A program made the position numbers and the translations under genes. This document shows positions 9,321-16,942 of a stretch of DNA of 64,000 nt, piece after piece. This DNA is from Zoogloea sp041917255 (GTDB lineage: Bacteria > Pseudomonadota > Gammaproteobacteria > Burkholderiales > Rhodocyclaceae), in NCBI GenBank assembly GCA_041917255.1, contig JAYRYA010000001.1:163951-227950 (forward strand), given 5' to 3'. Under the pieces are notes generated by a model. That model was not told where the DNA came from. It worked only from the letters and a program-made list of their open reading frames with translations, and did no database searches. How positions within the stretch are numbered: the first letter of the stretch is position 1; each line of letters starts with the position of its first letter.

Positions 9321-12300
9321 ATGTCCGAAATTCTCAAGCTGCGCGGTGCCCCCGCTTTCTCCAGTTCCCGCCTTGCCCGGCTCAACGACGCGGTCAAATC
9401 CGCCCTGCCACGCCTTAAGGGGCTGGTCGCCGAGCACTGGTATTTTGCCGAGGTCAGTGCCCCGCTTGATGTGGACGAACTGGCTCGGCTTGCGGATCTT
9501 CTGGGGGCGCACCCGGATGGCGACGCGCCGGCCGGCTCGATGCTGGTGGTGACGCCACGCCTGGGTACCATCTCTCCGTGGTCATCCAAGGCGACGGACA
9601 TTGCTCACCAGTGTGGTTTTGACAAGGTGATCCGCGTCGAGCGCGGCACGGCCTACTCTTTCGACCTGCGTGGCGTGCTCGATGCCCGTGATCGCGAAGC
9701 TGTCTTCCCGGTCATCCACGACCGCATGACCGAATCCGTGCTCGACAACCCGGACGCCGCCCACGCGCTGTTCCACCACTATCAGCCGCAACCGCTCACC
9801 ACCGTCGACATCATCGCCAGTGGCCGGGACGCGCTGGTTATCGCCAATAGCGAGCTGGGCCTTGCCCTGTCGGAAGACGAGATCGACTACCTCGTCGACA
9901 ACTTCACCCGGATGGGCCGCAACCCGACCGATGTCGAACTGATGATGTTCGCCCAGGCGAACTCCGAGCACTGCCGTCACAAGATCTTCAACGCCGACTG
10001 GGTGATCGACGGCCGGCCGATGGAGAAGACACTCTTCGGGATGATCCGCGAGACCCACAAGGCCCACCCGGAAGGCACTGTCGTCGCGTACTCCGACAAC
10101 GCCTCGGTGATCGAAGGTGCGGCGGTGGACAAGCTCTACCCGGACGAAGATGGCGCCTGGAAATTCCGCAATGAGCTCACCCACATCCTCGCCAAGGTCG
10201 AGACCCACAATCACCCGACGGCGATCTCCCCCTTTCCGGGCGCATCCACCGGCTCCGGCGGCGAGATCCGCGACGAGGGCGCCACTGGCCGTGGCTCCAA
10301 GCCCAAGGCGGGCCTTGCCGGCTTCTCGGTGTCCAACCTCGAGATTCCCGGCTTCGAGCAGCCCTGGGAGCAGCACTACGGCAAGCCCGAGCGCATCGCC
10401 TCGGCCCTCGACATCATGATCGAAGGCCCGCTGGGAGCCGCCGCGTTCAATAACGAATTCGGCCGTCCCAACCTCACCGGCTACTTCCGCACCTTCGAGC
10501 AGAGCGTGCAGGACGAAGTGCGCGGCTATCACAAGCCGATCATGATCGCCGGCGGCCTGGGCAGCATCCAGGATCAGCAATCCTTCAAGATCAAGTTCGG
10601 TCCCGGCACCCTGCTGATCCAGCTGGGCGGCCCCGGCATGCTGATCGGCCTCGGTGGTGGTGCGGCCTCGTCGATGGCCACCGGCACCAACACCGCAGAC
10701 CTCGACTTCGCCTCCGTCCAGCGCGGCAACCCCGAAATCCAGCGCCGCTGCCAGGAAGTCATCGACGCCTGCTGGCAGAAGGGTGAAGCCAACCCGATCC
10801 TGTCGATCCACGACGTGGGCGCCGGCGGCCTCTCCAATGCCTTCCCCGAACTTGCCGACTCCGCTGAACTGGGCGCCCGCTTCGAGCTGCGCGAAGTGCA
10901 CATCGAAGAGCCGGGCATGAGTCCGCGGGAGATCTGGTCGAACGAATCCCAGGAGCGCTACGTCCTGGCGATCGCTCCGGAAAGCCTGCCCGTCTTCCAG
11001 GCCATCTGCGAGCGCGAGCGCTGCCCGTTTGCGGTCGTCGGCACGGCATCGGACGACGGCCATCTGGTGGTCTCCGACTGTCACTTCGAGAACAAGCCGG
11101 TCGACATGGAAATGCAGGTGCTGTTGGGCAAGCCGCCCAAGATGACCCGCAACGTGTCAAGCCGCCAGGTCTTCGTCCCGCCCTTCGACGTCACCGACAT
11201 CACCCTCGATGACGCGTGTCGTCGCGTTCTGTCGATGCCGGCGGTGGCCAGCAAGAACTTCCTCATCACCATCGGCGACCGTTCGGTGGGCGGCATGACC
11301 GCCCGCGATCAGATGGTCGGCCCGTGGCAGGTGCCGGTGGCCGACGTGGCCGTCACCACCATGAGCTTCCACGGCTACCTGGGCGAAGCCTTCGCGATGG
11401 GCGAGCGTACCCCGGTCGCCACACTGGACGCGCCGGCCTCCGGCCGCATGGCGATCGGCGAATCCATCACCAACATTGCCGCCGCCGACATTCGCTCGCT
11501 GGGCGATGTGAAGCTCTCCGCCAACTGGATGGCCGCCGCCGGCCATCGGGGCGAGGACGTCAAGCTCTACAAGACGGTCGAGGCCGTGTCCCAGTTCTGC
11601 CAGCAGGCCGGGCTGGCGATTCCGGTGGGCAAGGATTCCCTGTCGATGCGCACTGCCTGGCAGGATGAAGACGAATCCAAGCAGGTCGTGTCGCCACTGT
11701 CGCTGATCGTCACCGCCTTCGCACCGGTGCAGGACGTGCGCCGCACCCTCACGCCGCAGCTGCAGTTTCCGGAAGGCGTCGAGACCGAGTTGTTCCTCAT
11801 CGACCTCGGCAACAACGCCAACCGCCTCGGTGGTTCGGTACTGGCCCAGGCCTACAACTCCGTCGCCGAGCATGCACCGGACGTGGATGCCGCCCAGCTC
11901 AAGGCCTTCTTCGCGCTGATCCAGCAGTGGCGCAAGGATGACCTGATCCTTGCTTACCACGACCGCGCCGACGGTGGCCTCTTCGCCACGCTGTGCGAGA
12001 TGGCCTTCGCGTCCAAGTGCGGCCTGTCGGTGATGCTCGATACGGTGGCCTACGACCAGTTCATGAACGACGTGGACGGCCTCGACAAACGCCCGGATTC
12101 GCTCAAGGGCCGTTTCAACGACATGCTGTTCAAGGCGCTGTTTGCCGAAGAACTGGGCGCCGTGATCCAGATCCGCCGCGACGACCGAAGCCGTTTCACC
12201 GAAGCACTGCGCGCCGCGGGCCTGTCGTACCACTTCGTGGGCGAGCCCAACGACCGTGACGAGCTGCGCTTCTGGCGCAACGCCAAGCTGGTGTTCAGTG

Positions 12301-13250
12301 CGCCGCGTGCCGATCTGCTGCAGACGTGGTCCGCCACCAGTTACCAGATCGCCCGTCTGCGCGACGACGCCGAATGTGCCAAGGAAGAGTTTGAAGCCCT
12401 TGCGGACAACGCCAACCCTGGCCTGTCCGTCAAGCTGGGCTTCGATCCGGCCGACGACATCGCCGCGCCGTTTATCATCACCGGTGCCCGTCCCAAGGTT
12501 GCCATCCTGCGCGAGCAGGGTGTGAACTCCCAGGCCGAGATGGCCGCCGCCTTCGAGCGCGCCGGCTTCGCGCCCTTCGACGTGCACATGTCCGACCTCC
12601 AGGCCGGCCGTGTGCACCTGTCCGAATTCAAGGGCCTCGCGGCCTGTGGCGGCTTCTCCTACGGCGACGTGCTGGGGGCAGGGCAGGGCTGGGCCAAGTC
12701 CATTCTCTTCAACCCGGCGCTGCGGTCGCAGGTCGAAGCCTTCTTCAACCGTGCCGACACTTTCGCGCTGGGCGTGTGCAACGGTTGCCAGATGATGTCC
12801 AACCTGGCCGAGATCATCCCGGGCGCCGACTGCTGGCCGCGCTTCCAGCGCAACCGTAGCGAGCAGTTCGAGGCCCGGTTCGTGATGGTCGAGGTGCAGG
12901 AAAGTCCGTCCATCCTGCTCGCCGGCATGGCGGGTAGCCGGATGCCAATCGTGGTCTCCCACGGCGAAGGCCGGGCGGTGTTCCAGGGCGTGGACGACAA
13001 GGACAACGCCAAGGTTGCGCTGCGCTACGTGGACAACACCGGCGCAATCGCCACCCGCTATCCGTTCAATCCGAACGGCTCGCCGGACGGTATCACCGGT
13101 CTTACCACGCCAGATGGCCGCTTCACCATCATGATGCCGCACCCCGAACGCACCGCCCGCAGTGTGCAGATGAGCTGGCACCCTGCCGATCTGGGCGAGG
13201 ATTCGCCGTGGCTGCGGATGTTCCGCAACGCCCGCAAATGGGTCGGCTGA
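9321..13250 (+). CDS. purL: Phosphoribosylformylglycinamidine synthase
   Basis: This 1309-residue protein is the large single-chain form of FGAM synthase found in proteobacteria. It uses glutamine and ATP to convert FGAR to FGAM in purine synthesis. The order is N-terminal PurS-like region, linker, two AIR-synthase-like halves (LAKVETHNHPTA, LLIQLGGPGMLIGLGGG, IPVGKDSLSM) and a C-terminal class I glutaminase domain. The glutaminase nucleophile is in ALGVCNGCQM, with the partner His/Glu in MMPHPERTARS. The length matches the family (about 1300). It is a single gene with its own terminator just downstream. Confidence 0.97.
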   Translation: MSEILKLRGAPAFSSSRLARLNDAVKSALPRLKGLVAEHWYFAEVSAPLDVDELARLADLLGAHPDGDAPAGSMLVVTPRLGTISPWSSKATDIAHQCGFDKVIRVERGTAYSFDLRGVLDARDREAVFPVIHDRMTESVLDNPDAAHALFHHYQPQPLTTVDIIASGRDALVIANSELGLALSEDEIDYLVDNFTRMGRNPTDVELMMFAQANSEHCRHKIFNADWVIDGRPMEKTLFGMIRETHKAHPEGTVVAYSDNASVIEGAAVDKLYPDEDGAWKFRNELTHILAKVETHNHPTAISPFPGASTGSGGEIRDEGATGRGSKPKAGLAGFSVSNLEIPGFEQPWEQHYGKPERIASALDIMIEGPLGAAAFNNEFGRPNLTGYFRTFEQSVQDEVRGYHKPIMIAGGLGSIQDQQSFKIKFGPGTLLIQLGGPGMLIGLGGGAASSMATGTNTADLDFASVQRGNPEIQRRCQEVIDACWQKGEANPILSIHDVGAGGLSNAFPELADSAELGARFELREVHIEEPGMSPREIWSNESQERYVLAIAPESLPVFQAICERERCPFAVVGTASDDGHLVVSDCHFENKPVDMEMQVLLGKPPKMTRNVSSRQVFVPPFDVTDITLDDACRRVLSMPAVASKNFLITIGDRSVGGMTARDQMVGPWQVPVADVAVTTMSFHGYLGEAFAMGERTPVATLDAPASGRMAIGESITNIAAADIRSLGDVKLSANWMAAAGHRGEDVKLYKTVEAVSQFCQQAGLAIPVGKDSLSMRTAWQDEDESKQVVSPLSLIVTAFAPVQDVRRTLTPQLQFPEGVETELFLIDLGNNANRLGGSVLAQAYNSVAEHAPDVDAAQLKAFFALIQQWRKDDLILAYHDRADGGLFATLCEMAFASKCGLSVMLDTVAYDQFMNDVDGLDKRPDSLKGRFNDMLFKALFAEELGAVIQIRRDDRSRFTEALRAAGLSYHFVGEPNDRDELRFWRNAKLVFSAPRADLLQTWSATSYQIARLRDDAECAKEEFEALADNANPGLSVKLGFDPADDIAAPFIITGARPKVAILREQGVNSQAEMAAAFERAGFAPFDVHMSDLQAGRVHLSEFKGLAACGGFSYGDVLGAGQGWAKSILFNPALRSQVEAFFNRADTFALGVCNGCQMMSNLAEIIPGADCWPRFQRNRSEQFEARFVMVEVQESPSILLAGMAGSRMPIVVSHGEGRAVFQGVDDKDNAKVALRYVDNTGAIATRYPFNPNGSPDGITGLTTPDGRFTIMMPHPERTARSVQMSWHPADLGEDSPWLRMFRNARKWVG

Positions 13251-13280
13251 TCGACGGCCTGTCTTTGACAGTGAGTGACT

Positions 13281-13309
13281 CGAGGGAGCTTCGGCTCCCT
13301 CGTTTTTTT
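13281..13309 (+). terminator. Intrinsic terminator of purL
   Basis: A perfect 9-bp stem (13281-13289 with 13294-13302) closes a TTCG tetraloop and is followed by seven T residues, 30 bases after the purL stop. Confidence 0.93.
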
Positions 13310-13310
13310 G

Positions 13311-13495
13311 ATCCACCGGCGAAGGTCACCCGCAACAACAAACCGGGTTGGGCACTGATGCCGTTCAGTTGGCACTGATGAGCGTCTCGCGCGCTGCATA
13401 TTCTGCGACACGAAATGATCTGGGTCGTCGGTATCGCGCCGGGAAAGCTGTCCACCCACCTATTCGACCGCGCCCCCAGATGCAGTTGCAGTCGT
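13311..13495. other. Intergenic stretch between purL and guaA
   Basis: No gene is supported here. GGCACTGATG occurs twice, at 13351-13360 and 13371-13380, 20 bases apart. Nothing else stands out. Transcription from both sides should stop at the flanking terminators. Confidence 0.5.
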
Positions 13496-13497
13496 CG

Positions 13498-13526
13498 AAA
13501 AACGACGGGGGCGTCAACGCCCCCGT
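13498..13526 (-). terminator. Intrinsic terminator of guaA
   Basis: Read on the minus strand, ACGGGGGCG pairs with CGCCCCCGT (13526-13518 with 13513-13505) around a 4-base loop and is followed by CG and five T residues. It lies about 120 bases after the guaA stop. Confidence 0.8.
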
Positions 13527-13647
13527 GTCGTCCATTCACTGCCGACTCGCTACACCGTTCGCGTTGTCGACTGAACGGCACTACCGGCATTGCCGGGGTT
13601 CTCGTGGGTTTTGCGAAGGCCGCCGATGGTCGGCGGCGGAACGGGGA

Positions 13648-15210
13648 TCACTCCCACTCGATCGTTGCAGGCGGCTTGCCGGAGATGTCGTAGACCACGC
13701 GGTTGATGCCGCGGACTTCGTTGATGATGCGATTGGAGACCTTGCCCAGCAGGCTGTGGGGCAGTTCGGCCCAGTGGGCGGTCATGAAGTCGGCGGTCTG
13801 CACGGCACGTAGCGCGACGACGTATTCGTAGGTGCGGCCGTCGCCCATCACCCCGACGCTCTTGACCGGCAGGAAAACCGCGAAGGCCTGGCTGGTCTTG
13901 TCGTACCAGTCGGCGGCGCGCAGTTCGTCGATGAAGATGGCGTCGGCGCGGCGCAGCAGGTCGGCGAAATCCTTCTTCACCTCACCTAGGATGCGCACGC
14001 CGAGGCCGGGGCCGGGGAAGGGATGGCGATAGACCATCTCGTGGGGCAGGCCGAGGGCGACGCCCAGTTTGCGCACTTCGTCCTTGAAGAGTTCGCGCAG
14101 GGGCTCGAGGAGCTTGAGGTTGAGGGTTTCGGGCAGGCCGCCCACGTTGTGGTGGCTCTTGATGGCGTGGGCCTTGCCCGTTTTTGCGCCGGCAGATTCG
14201 ATCACGTCCGGGTAGATGGTGCCCTGGGCCAGCCACTTGGCGTTGGGGAGTTTGGCGGCTTCGGCCTGGAAGACCTCGACGAACTCGCGGCCGATGATCT
14301 TGCGCTTGGCTTCCGGGTCGGTCACGCCGGCCAGGTGGCCCATGAACTGCTCGGTGGCATCCACGTGGATGACCTTGACGCCCAGGTTGCGGGCGAACAT
14401 CTGTATGACCATCTCGCCTTCGTTGAGGCGCAGCAGGCCGTTATCCACGAACACGCAGGTGAGCTGGTCGCCGATGGCCTTGTGGAGCAGGGCCGCGACC
14501 ACGGAGGAATCGACGCCGCCGGAGAGGCCCAGGATGACTTCATCCGAGCCCACCTGGGCGCGCACCTTCTCGATGGCCTCGGCCACGTAGTCGGGCATGT
14601 TCCAGTCGTTGTGGCAGCCGCAGATCTCGTGCACGAAGCGGGCAATCATCTCCTTGCCCTTGATGGTGTGGGTGACTTCCGGGTGGAACTGCACCGCGTA
14701 GAACTTGCGGGCCTCGTCGGCCATTGCGGCAATCGGGGTGGAGTCGTTGGAGGCGATGACCTTGAAGCCGGCGGGCAGCGCGGTGACCTTGTCGCCGTGG
14801 CTCATCCATACGTCGAGCAGGCCGTGGCCTTCATCGTTGCTGCGGTCCTGGATGTTGCGGAAGAGTTCGGAATGGCCGCGGGCGCGGATCTCGGCGTAGC
14901 CGAACTCGCGCTTGCCGGAGCTCTCGACCTTGCCGCCGAGCTGGCTGGCCATGGTCTGCATGCCGTAGCAGATGCCCAGCACGGGCACGCCGATCTCGAA
15001 GACGGCCGTCGGGGCCTTCCACTCGGTGGCTTCATAGACCGAGTTCGGGCCGCCGGACAGGATGATCCCCTCGGGCGCGAAGTTGCGGACGAAGTCGTCG
15101 GAGACGTCGTAGGGATGGATTTCGCAGTACACCTGCTGTTCGCGCACACGGCGGGCGATGAGCTGGGTGACCTGGGAGCCGAAATCGAGGATCAGGATTT
15201 TCTTGTGCAC
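13648..15210 (-). CDS. guaA: GMP synthase (glutamine-hydrolysing)
   Basis: This 520-residue enzyme converts XMP to GMP with ATP and glutamine. The N-terminal class I glutaminase domain shows ILDFGSQ, the nucleophile in LGICYGMQ and the partner His in FHPEVTH. The ATP pyrophosphatase domain has LGLSGGVDSSV, and the C-terminal dimerisation domain contains RHPFPGPGLGVR. The start is GTG at 15210, directly before HKKILILDFGS, matching the usual N-terminus. guaB, its common partner upstream, is not in the window; the gene is divergent from ubiX and followed by its own terminator. Confidence 0.97.
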   Translation of the reverse strand: MHKKILILDFGSQVTQLIARRVREQQVYCEIHPYDVSDDFVRNFAPEGIILSGGPNSVYEATEWKAPTAVFEIGVPVLGICYGMQTMASQLGGKVESSGKREFGYAEIRARGHSELFRNIQDRSNDEGHGLLDVWMSHGDKVTALPAGFKVIASNDSTPIAAMADEARKFYAVQFHPEVTHTIKGKEMIARFVHEICGCHNDWNMPDYVAEAIEKVRAQVGSDEVILGLSGGVDSSVVAALLHKAIGDQLTCVFVDNGLLRLNEGEMVIQMFARNLGVKVIHVDATEQFMGHLAGVTDPEAKRKIIGREFVEVFQAEAAKLPNAKWLAQGTIYPDVIESAGAKTGKAHAIKSHHNVGGLPETLNLKLLEPLRELFKDEVRKLGVALGLPHEMVYRHPFPGPGLGVRILGEVKKDFADLLRRADAIFIDELRAADWYDKTSQAFAVFLPVKSVGVMGDGRTYEYVVALRAVQTADFMTAHWAELPHSLLGKVSNRIINEVRGINRVVYDISGKPPATIEWE

Positions 15211-15362
15211 GGCGGGTTCCGGAGGTGAAAACGGGAAACCGGGAATTATACCGTCAGCCGCAAGTGACTGCCCGTGCGCCGTTGCGTGCGGGTAGGCAAG
15301 GCAGGGCGGACGTGGCAGGATTCGCCGCTCGTTTCAACCTTCCCGACTTTCCGGAATCGATC

Positions 15363-15953
15363 ATGAGCAAGCCCCGCATCATTGTTGGCATCAGTGGCGC
15401 CAGTGGTTTTCAGTACGGCTTGAAGGCCCTCGAACTGCTGCGTCCGATGGACGTGGAGGTGCATCTGGTGATCTCCAGGGGCGCCCAGCTCACCCGGGCG
15501 ATGGAAACCGACCTGCCGCCCGGTGCGGCCGAGGCGCTGGCGGATGTGGTCCACACGCCGCAGAACCTCGGCGCGGCGATTTCCAGTGGTTCGTTCCAGA
15601 CCCTGGGCATGCTGGTGGCGCCGTGCTCGATGAGCAGCCTCGGGGCGATCGCCCACGGCATCACCGAGAACCTCCTCACCCGAGCCGCCGACGTGGTGCT
15701 CAAGGAACGCCGCCGGTTGGTGCTGATGGTGCGCGAAACACCGCTGCACCTGGGCCATCTGCGCAACATGACCGCCGTGACCGAGATGGGCGGCGTGATC
15801 TTTCCGCCGGTTCCGGCGCTCTATCACAAGCCGACGTCGGTGGAGGCGCTGGTCACCCACAGCGTGGCGCGGGCGCTGGATCTGTTCGGGCTGCCTGTGG
15901 CTGGCATGCCCCGCTGGGGTGAATCCCCCGGCGAATCGCCCGAGAAAGGCTGA
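15363..15953 (+). CDS. ubiX: Flavin prenyltransferase UbiX
   Basis: From ATG 15363 the product has 196 residues, close to the family's usual 190. It begins with IIVGISGASG, the flavoprotein nucleotide-binding turn, and carries VAPCSMSSLG and the RETPLHLGHLRNM segment that bind FMN and the prenyl phosphate. UbiX makes prenylated FMN, the cofactor of the UbiD decarboxylase in ubiquinone synthesis. The frame is open upstream to 15225, but that part is unrelated to the family. A weak hairpin (15962-15995) follows the stop. Confidence 0.94.
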   Translation: MSKPRIIVGISGASGFQYGLKALELLRPMDVEVHLVISRGAQLTRAMETDLPPGAAEALADVVHTPQNLGAAISSGSFQTLGMLVAPCSMSSLGAIAHGITENLLTRAADVVLKERRRLVLMVRETPLHLGHLRNMTAVTEMGGVIFPPVPALYHKPTSVEALVTHSVARALDLFGLPVAGMPRWGESPGESPEKG

Positions 15954-16046
15954 AATCCGTGATGGAGTGAAAGACGTACTTGCGTCAAACTCCATTTCTG
16001 GACAGGCTTACAGCCCTATCCCGAATTCAATTTTTAGAGAAAAGTC

Positions 16047-16847
16047 ATGTCCGATCGTGAGGCGCTTTACCGTGCCGTCATTGGCCCCAAAAATCAGGAT
16101 TATTACCTGACTCGCTTCCTCGCCTTCGATGAGGCCGGCAAGGCTGGGCCCAGCTGGAACTGGCCGGCGGCGCTGCTCACCTTCTTCTGGTTCATCTACC
16201 GGCGGATGTGGGCGGTGGGCTTTGCCTATCTGGTCGCGGCCAACATTTTGGCCTGGGTGGTCGGCATGATCTTCGGCAGCGCCGGGCCCTTCATCGGACT
16301 GATTGCCCAGGTTGTGCTGCCGGGCATGTACGGCAACATGCTGTACCACGCCCATTGCAACCAGAAGATCGAGGAAGCCCAGGCGGCCGGCGCCGATCCG
16401 GCCTATCAGCTTGGTGTGCTCGAAGGCAAGGGCGGCACCAGCCGTGCCGGGGCGATCCTCATCCTCGTGCTGTTTGGTGTGCTGGTGCTCGGCATGCTGG
16501 CAGCCGTGGCGATCCCCCAGTATCAGACATACGCGAACAAGGCCAAGCTGGCCGAGGCGGCGACCCTTGGCCGTCGGGCAGTCGATTCCGTGGATGCGTA
16601 CCGGCGTCAGCACGATGAATTGCCGGCCAAACTGGTGGAGGCCGGTTTCATCCCTACACCTCCGCCCTTCATCTACGGCATCGAGATGGATGGGCCGGCG
16701 GTGGTCGTCACGATCCGTCAGGGCGCCGGCTTTCCGGATGGCGGTCGGCTGATCTGGGAATTCACCGAAGCGGCCGACGGCAAGACGGCCTGGCGTTGCC
16801 GGGCACAGCGTCTCCCCGCACCGACGCTGCCAGAAGACTGCCGGTAA
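16047..16847 (+). CDS. DUF2628 membrane protein fused to a pilin-like domain
   Basis: This 266-residue protein has two parts. Residues about 30-105 resemble DUF2628 (SWNWPAALLTFFWFIYRRMW and two or three hydrophobic segments). Residues about 131-266 look like a type IV pilin: a hydrophobic helix ending LAAVAIPQYQTYANKAK, a long amphipathic continuation, and a C-terminal pair of cysteines in a W-x-C...PEDC pattern like the pilin D-region. The GFTLIE-type leader-peptidase site is absent, and the helix is internal, so it should stay a membrane anchor and not be processed into a pilus. The function is unknown. It is a single gene between ubiX and the convergent export operon. Confidence 0.7.
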   Translation: MSDREALYRAVIGPKNQDYYLTRFLAFDEAGKAGPSWNWPAALLTFFWFIYRRMWAVGFAYLVAANILAWVVGMIFGSAGPFIGLIAQVVLPGMYGNMLYHAHCNQKIEEAQAAGADPAYQLGVLEGKGGTSRAGAILILVLFGVLVLGMLAAVAIPQYQTYANKAKLAEAATLGRRAVDSVDAYRRQHDELPAKLVEAGFIPTPPPFIYGIEMDGPAVVVTIRQGAGFPDGGRLIWEFTEAADGKTAWRCRAQRLPAPTLPEDCR

Positions 16848-16881
16848 GGCGCTTGCTGCGTGAAGTGATGGCCGCTGCAGT

Positions 16882-16920
16882 CCGTATCTTTTAAAACAAA
16901 ATTTGTTTTAAAAGATACGG
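16882..16920. repeat. Perfect 39-base AT-rich palindrome between convergent genes
   Basis: CCGTATCTTTTAAAACAAA (16882-16900) is followed by one A and then its exact 19-base reverse complement (16902-16920). It lies between the stops of the DUF2628/pilin-like gene and the M50-HlyD gene. It may be a two-way terminator, but its A+T-rich stem is unlike the rest of the region. Confidence 0.9.
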
Positions 16921-16942
16921 TGCACAGATTCGTGTCGGTGCC

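Noticed and set aside
11157..13316. 719-codon minus-strand frame opposite purL
   Set aside because: purL is unmistakable on the plus strand and the opposite frame has no recognisable motif.
13351..13380. Repeated GGCACTGATG as a sigma-54 promoter pair
   Set aside because: The -24-like TGGCAC is present once, but no GC-containing -12 element follows at the right distance in either copy.
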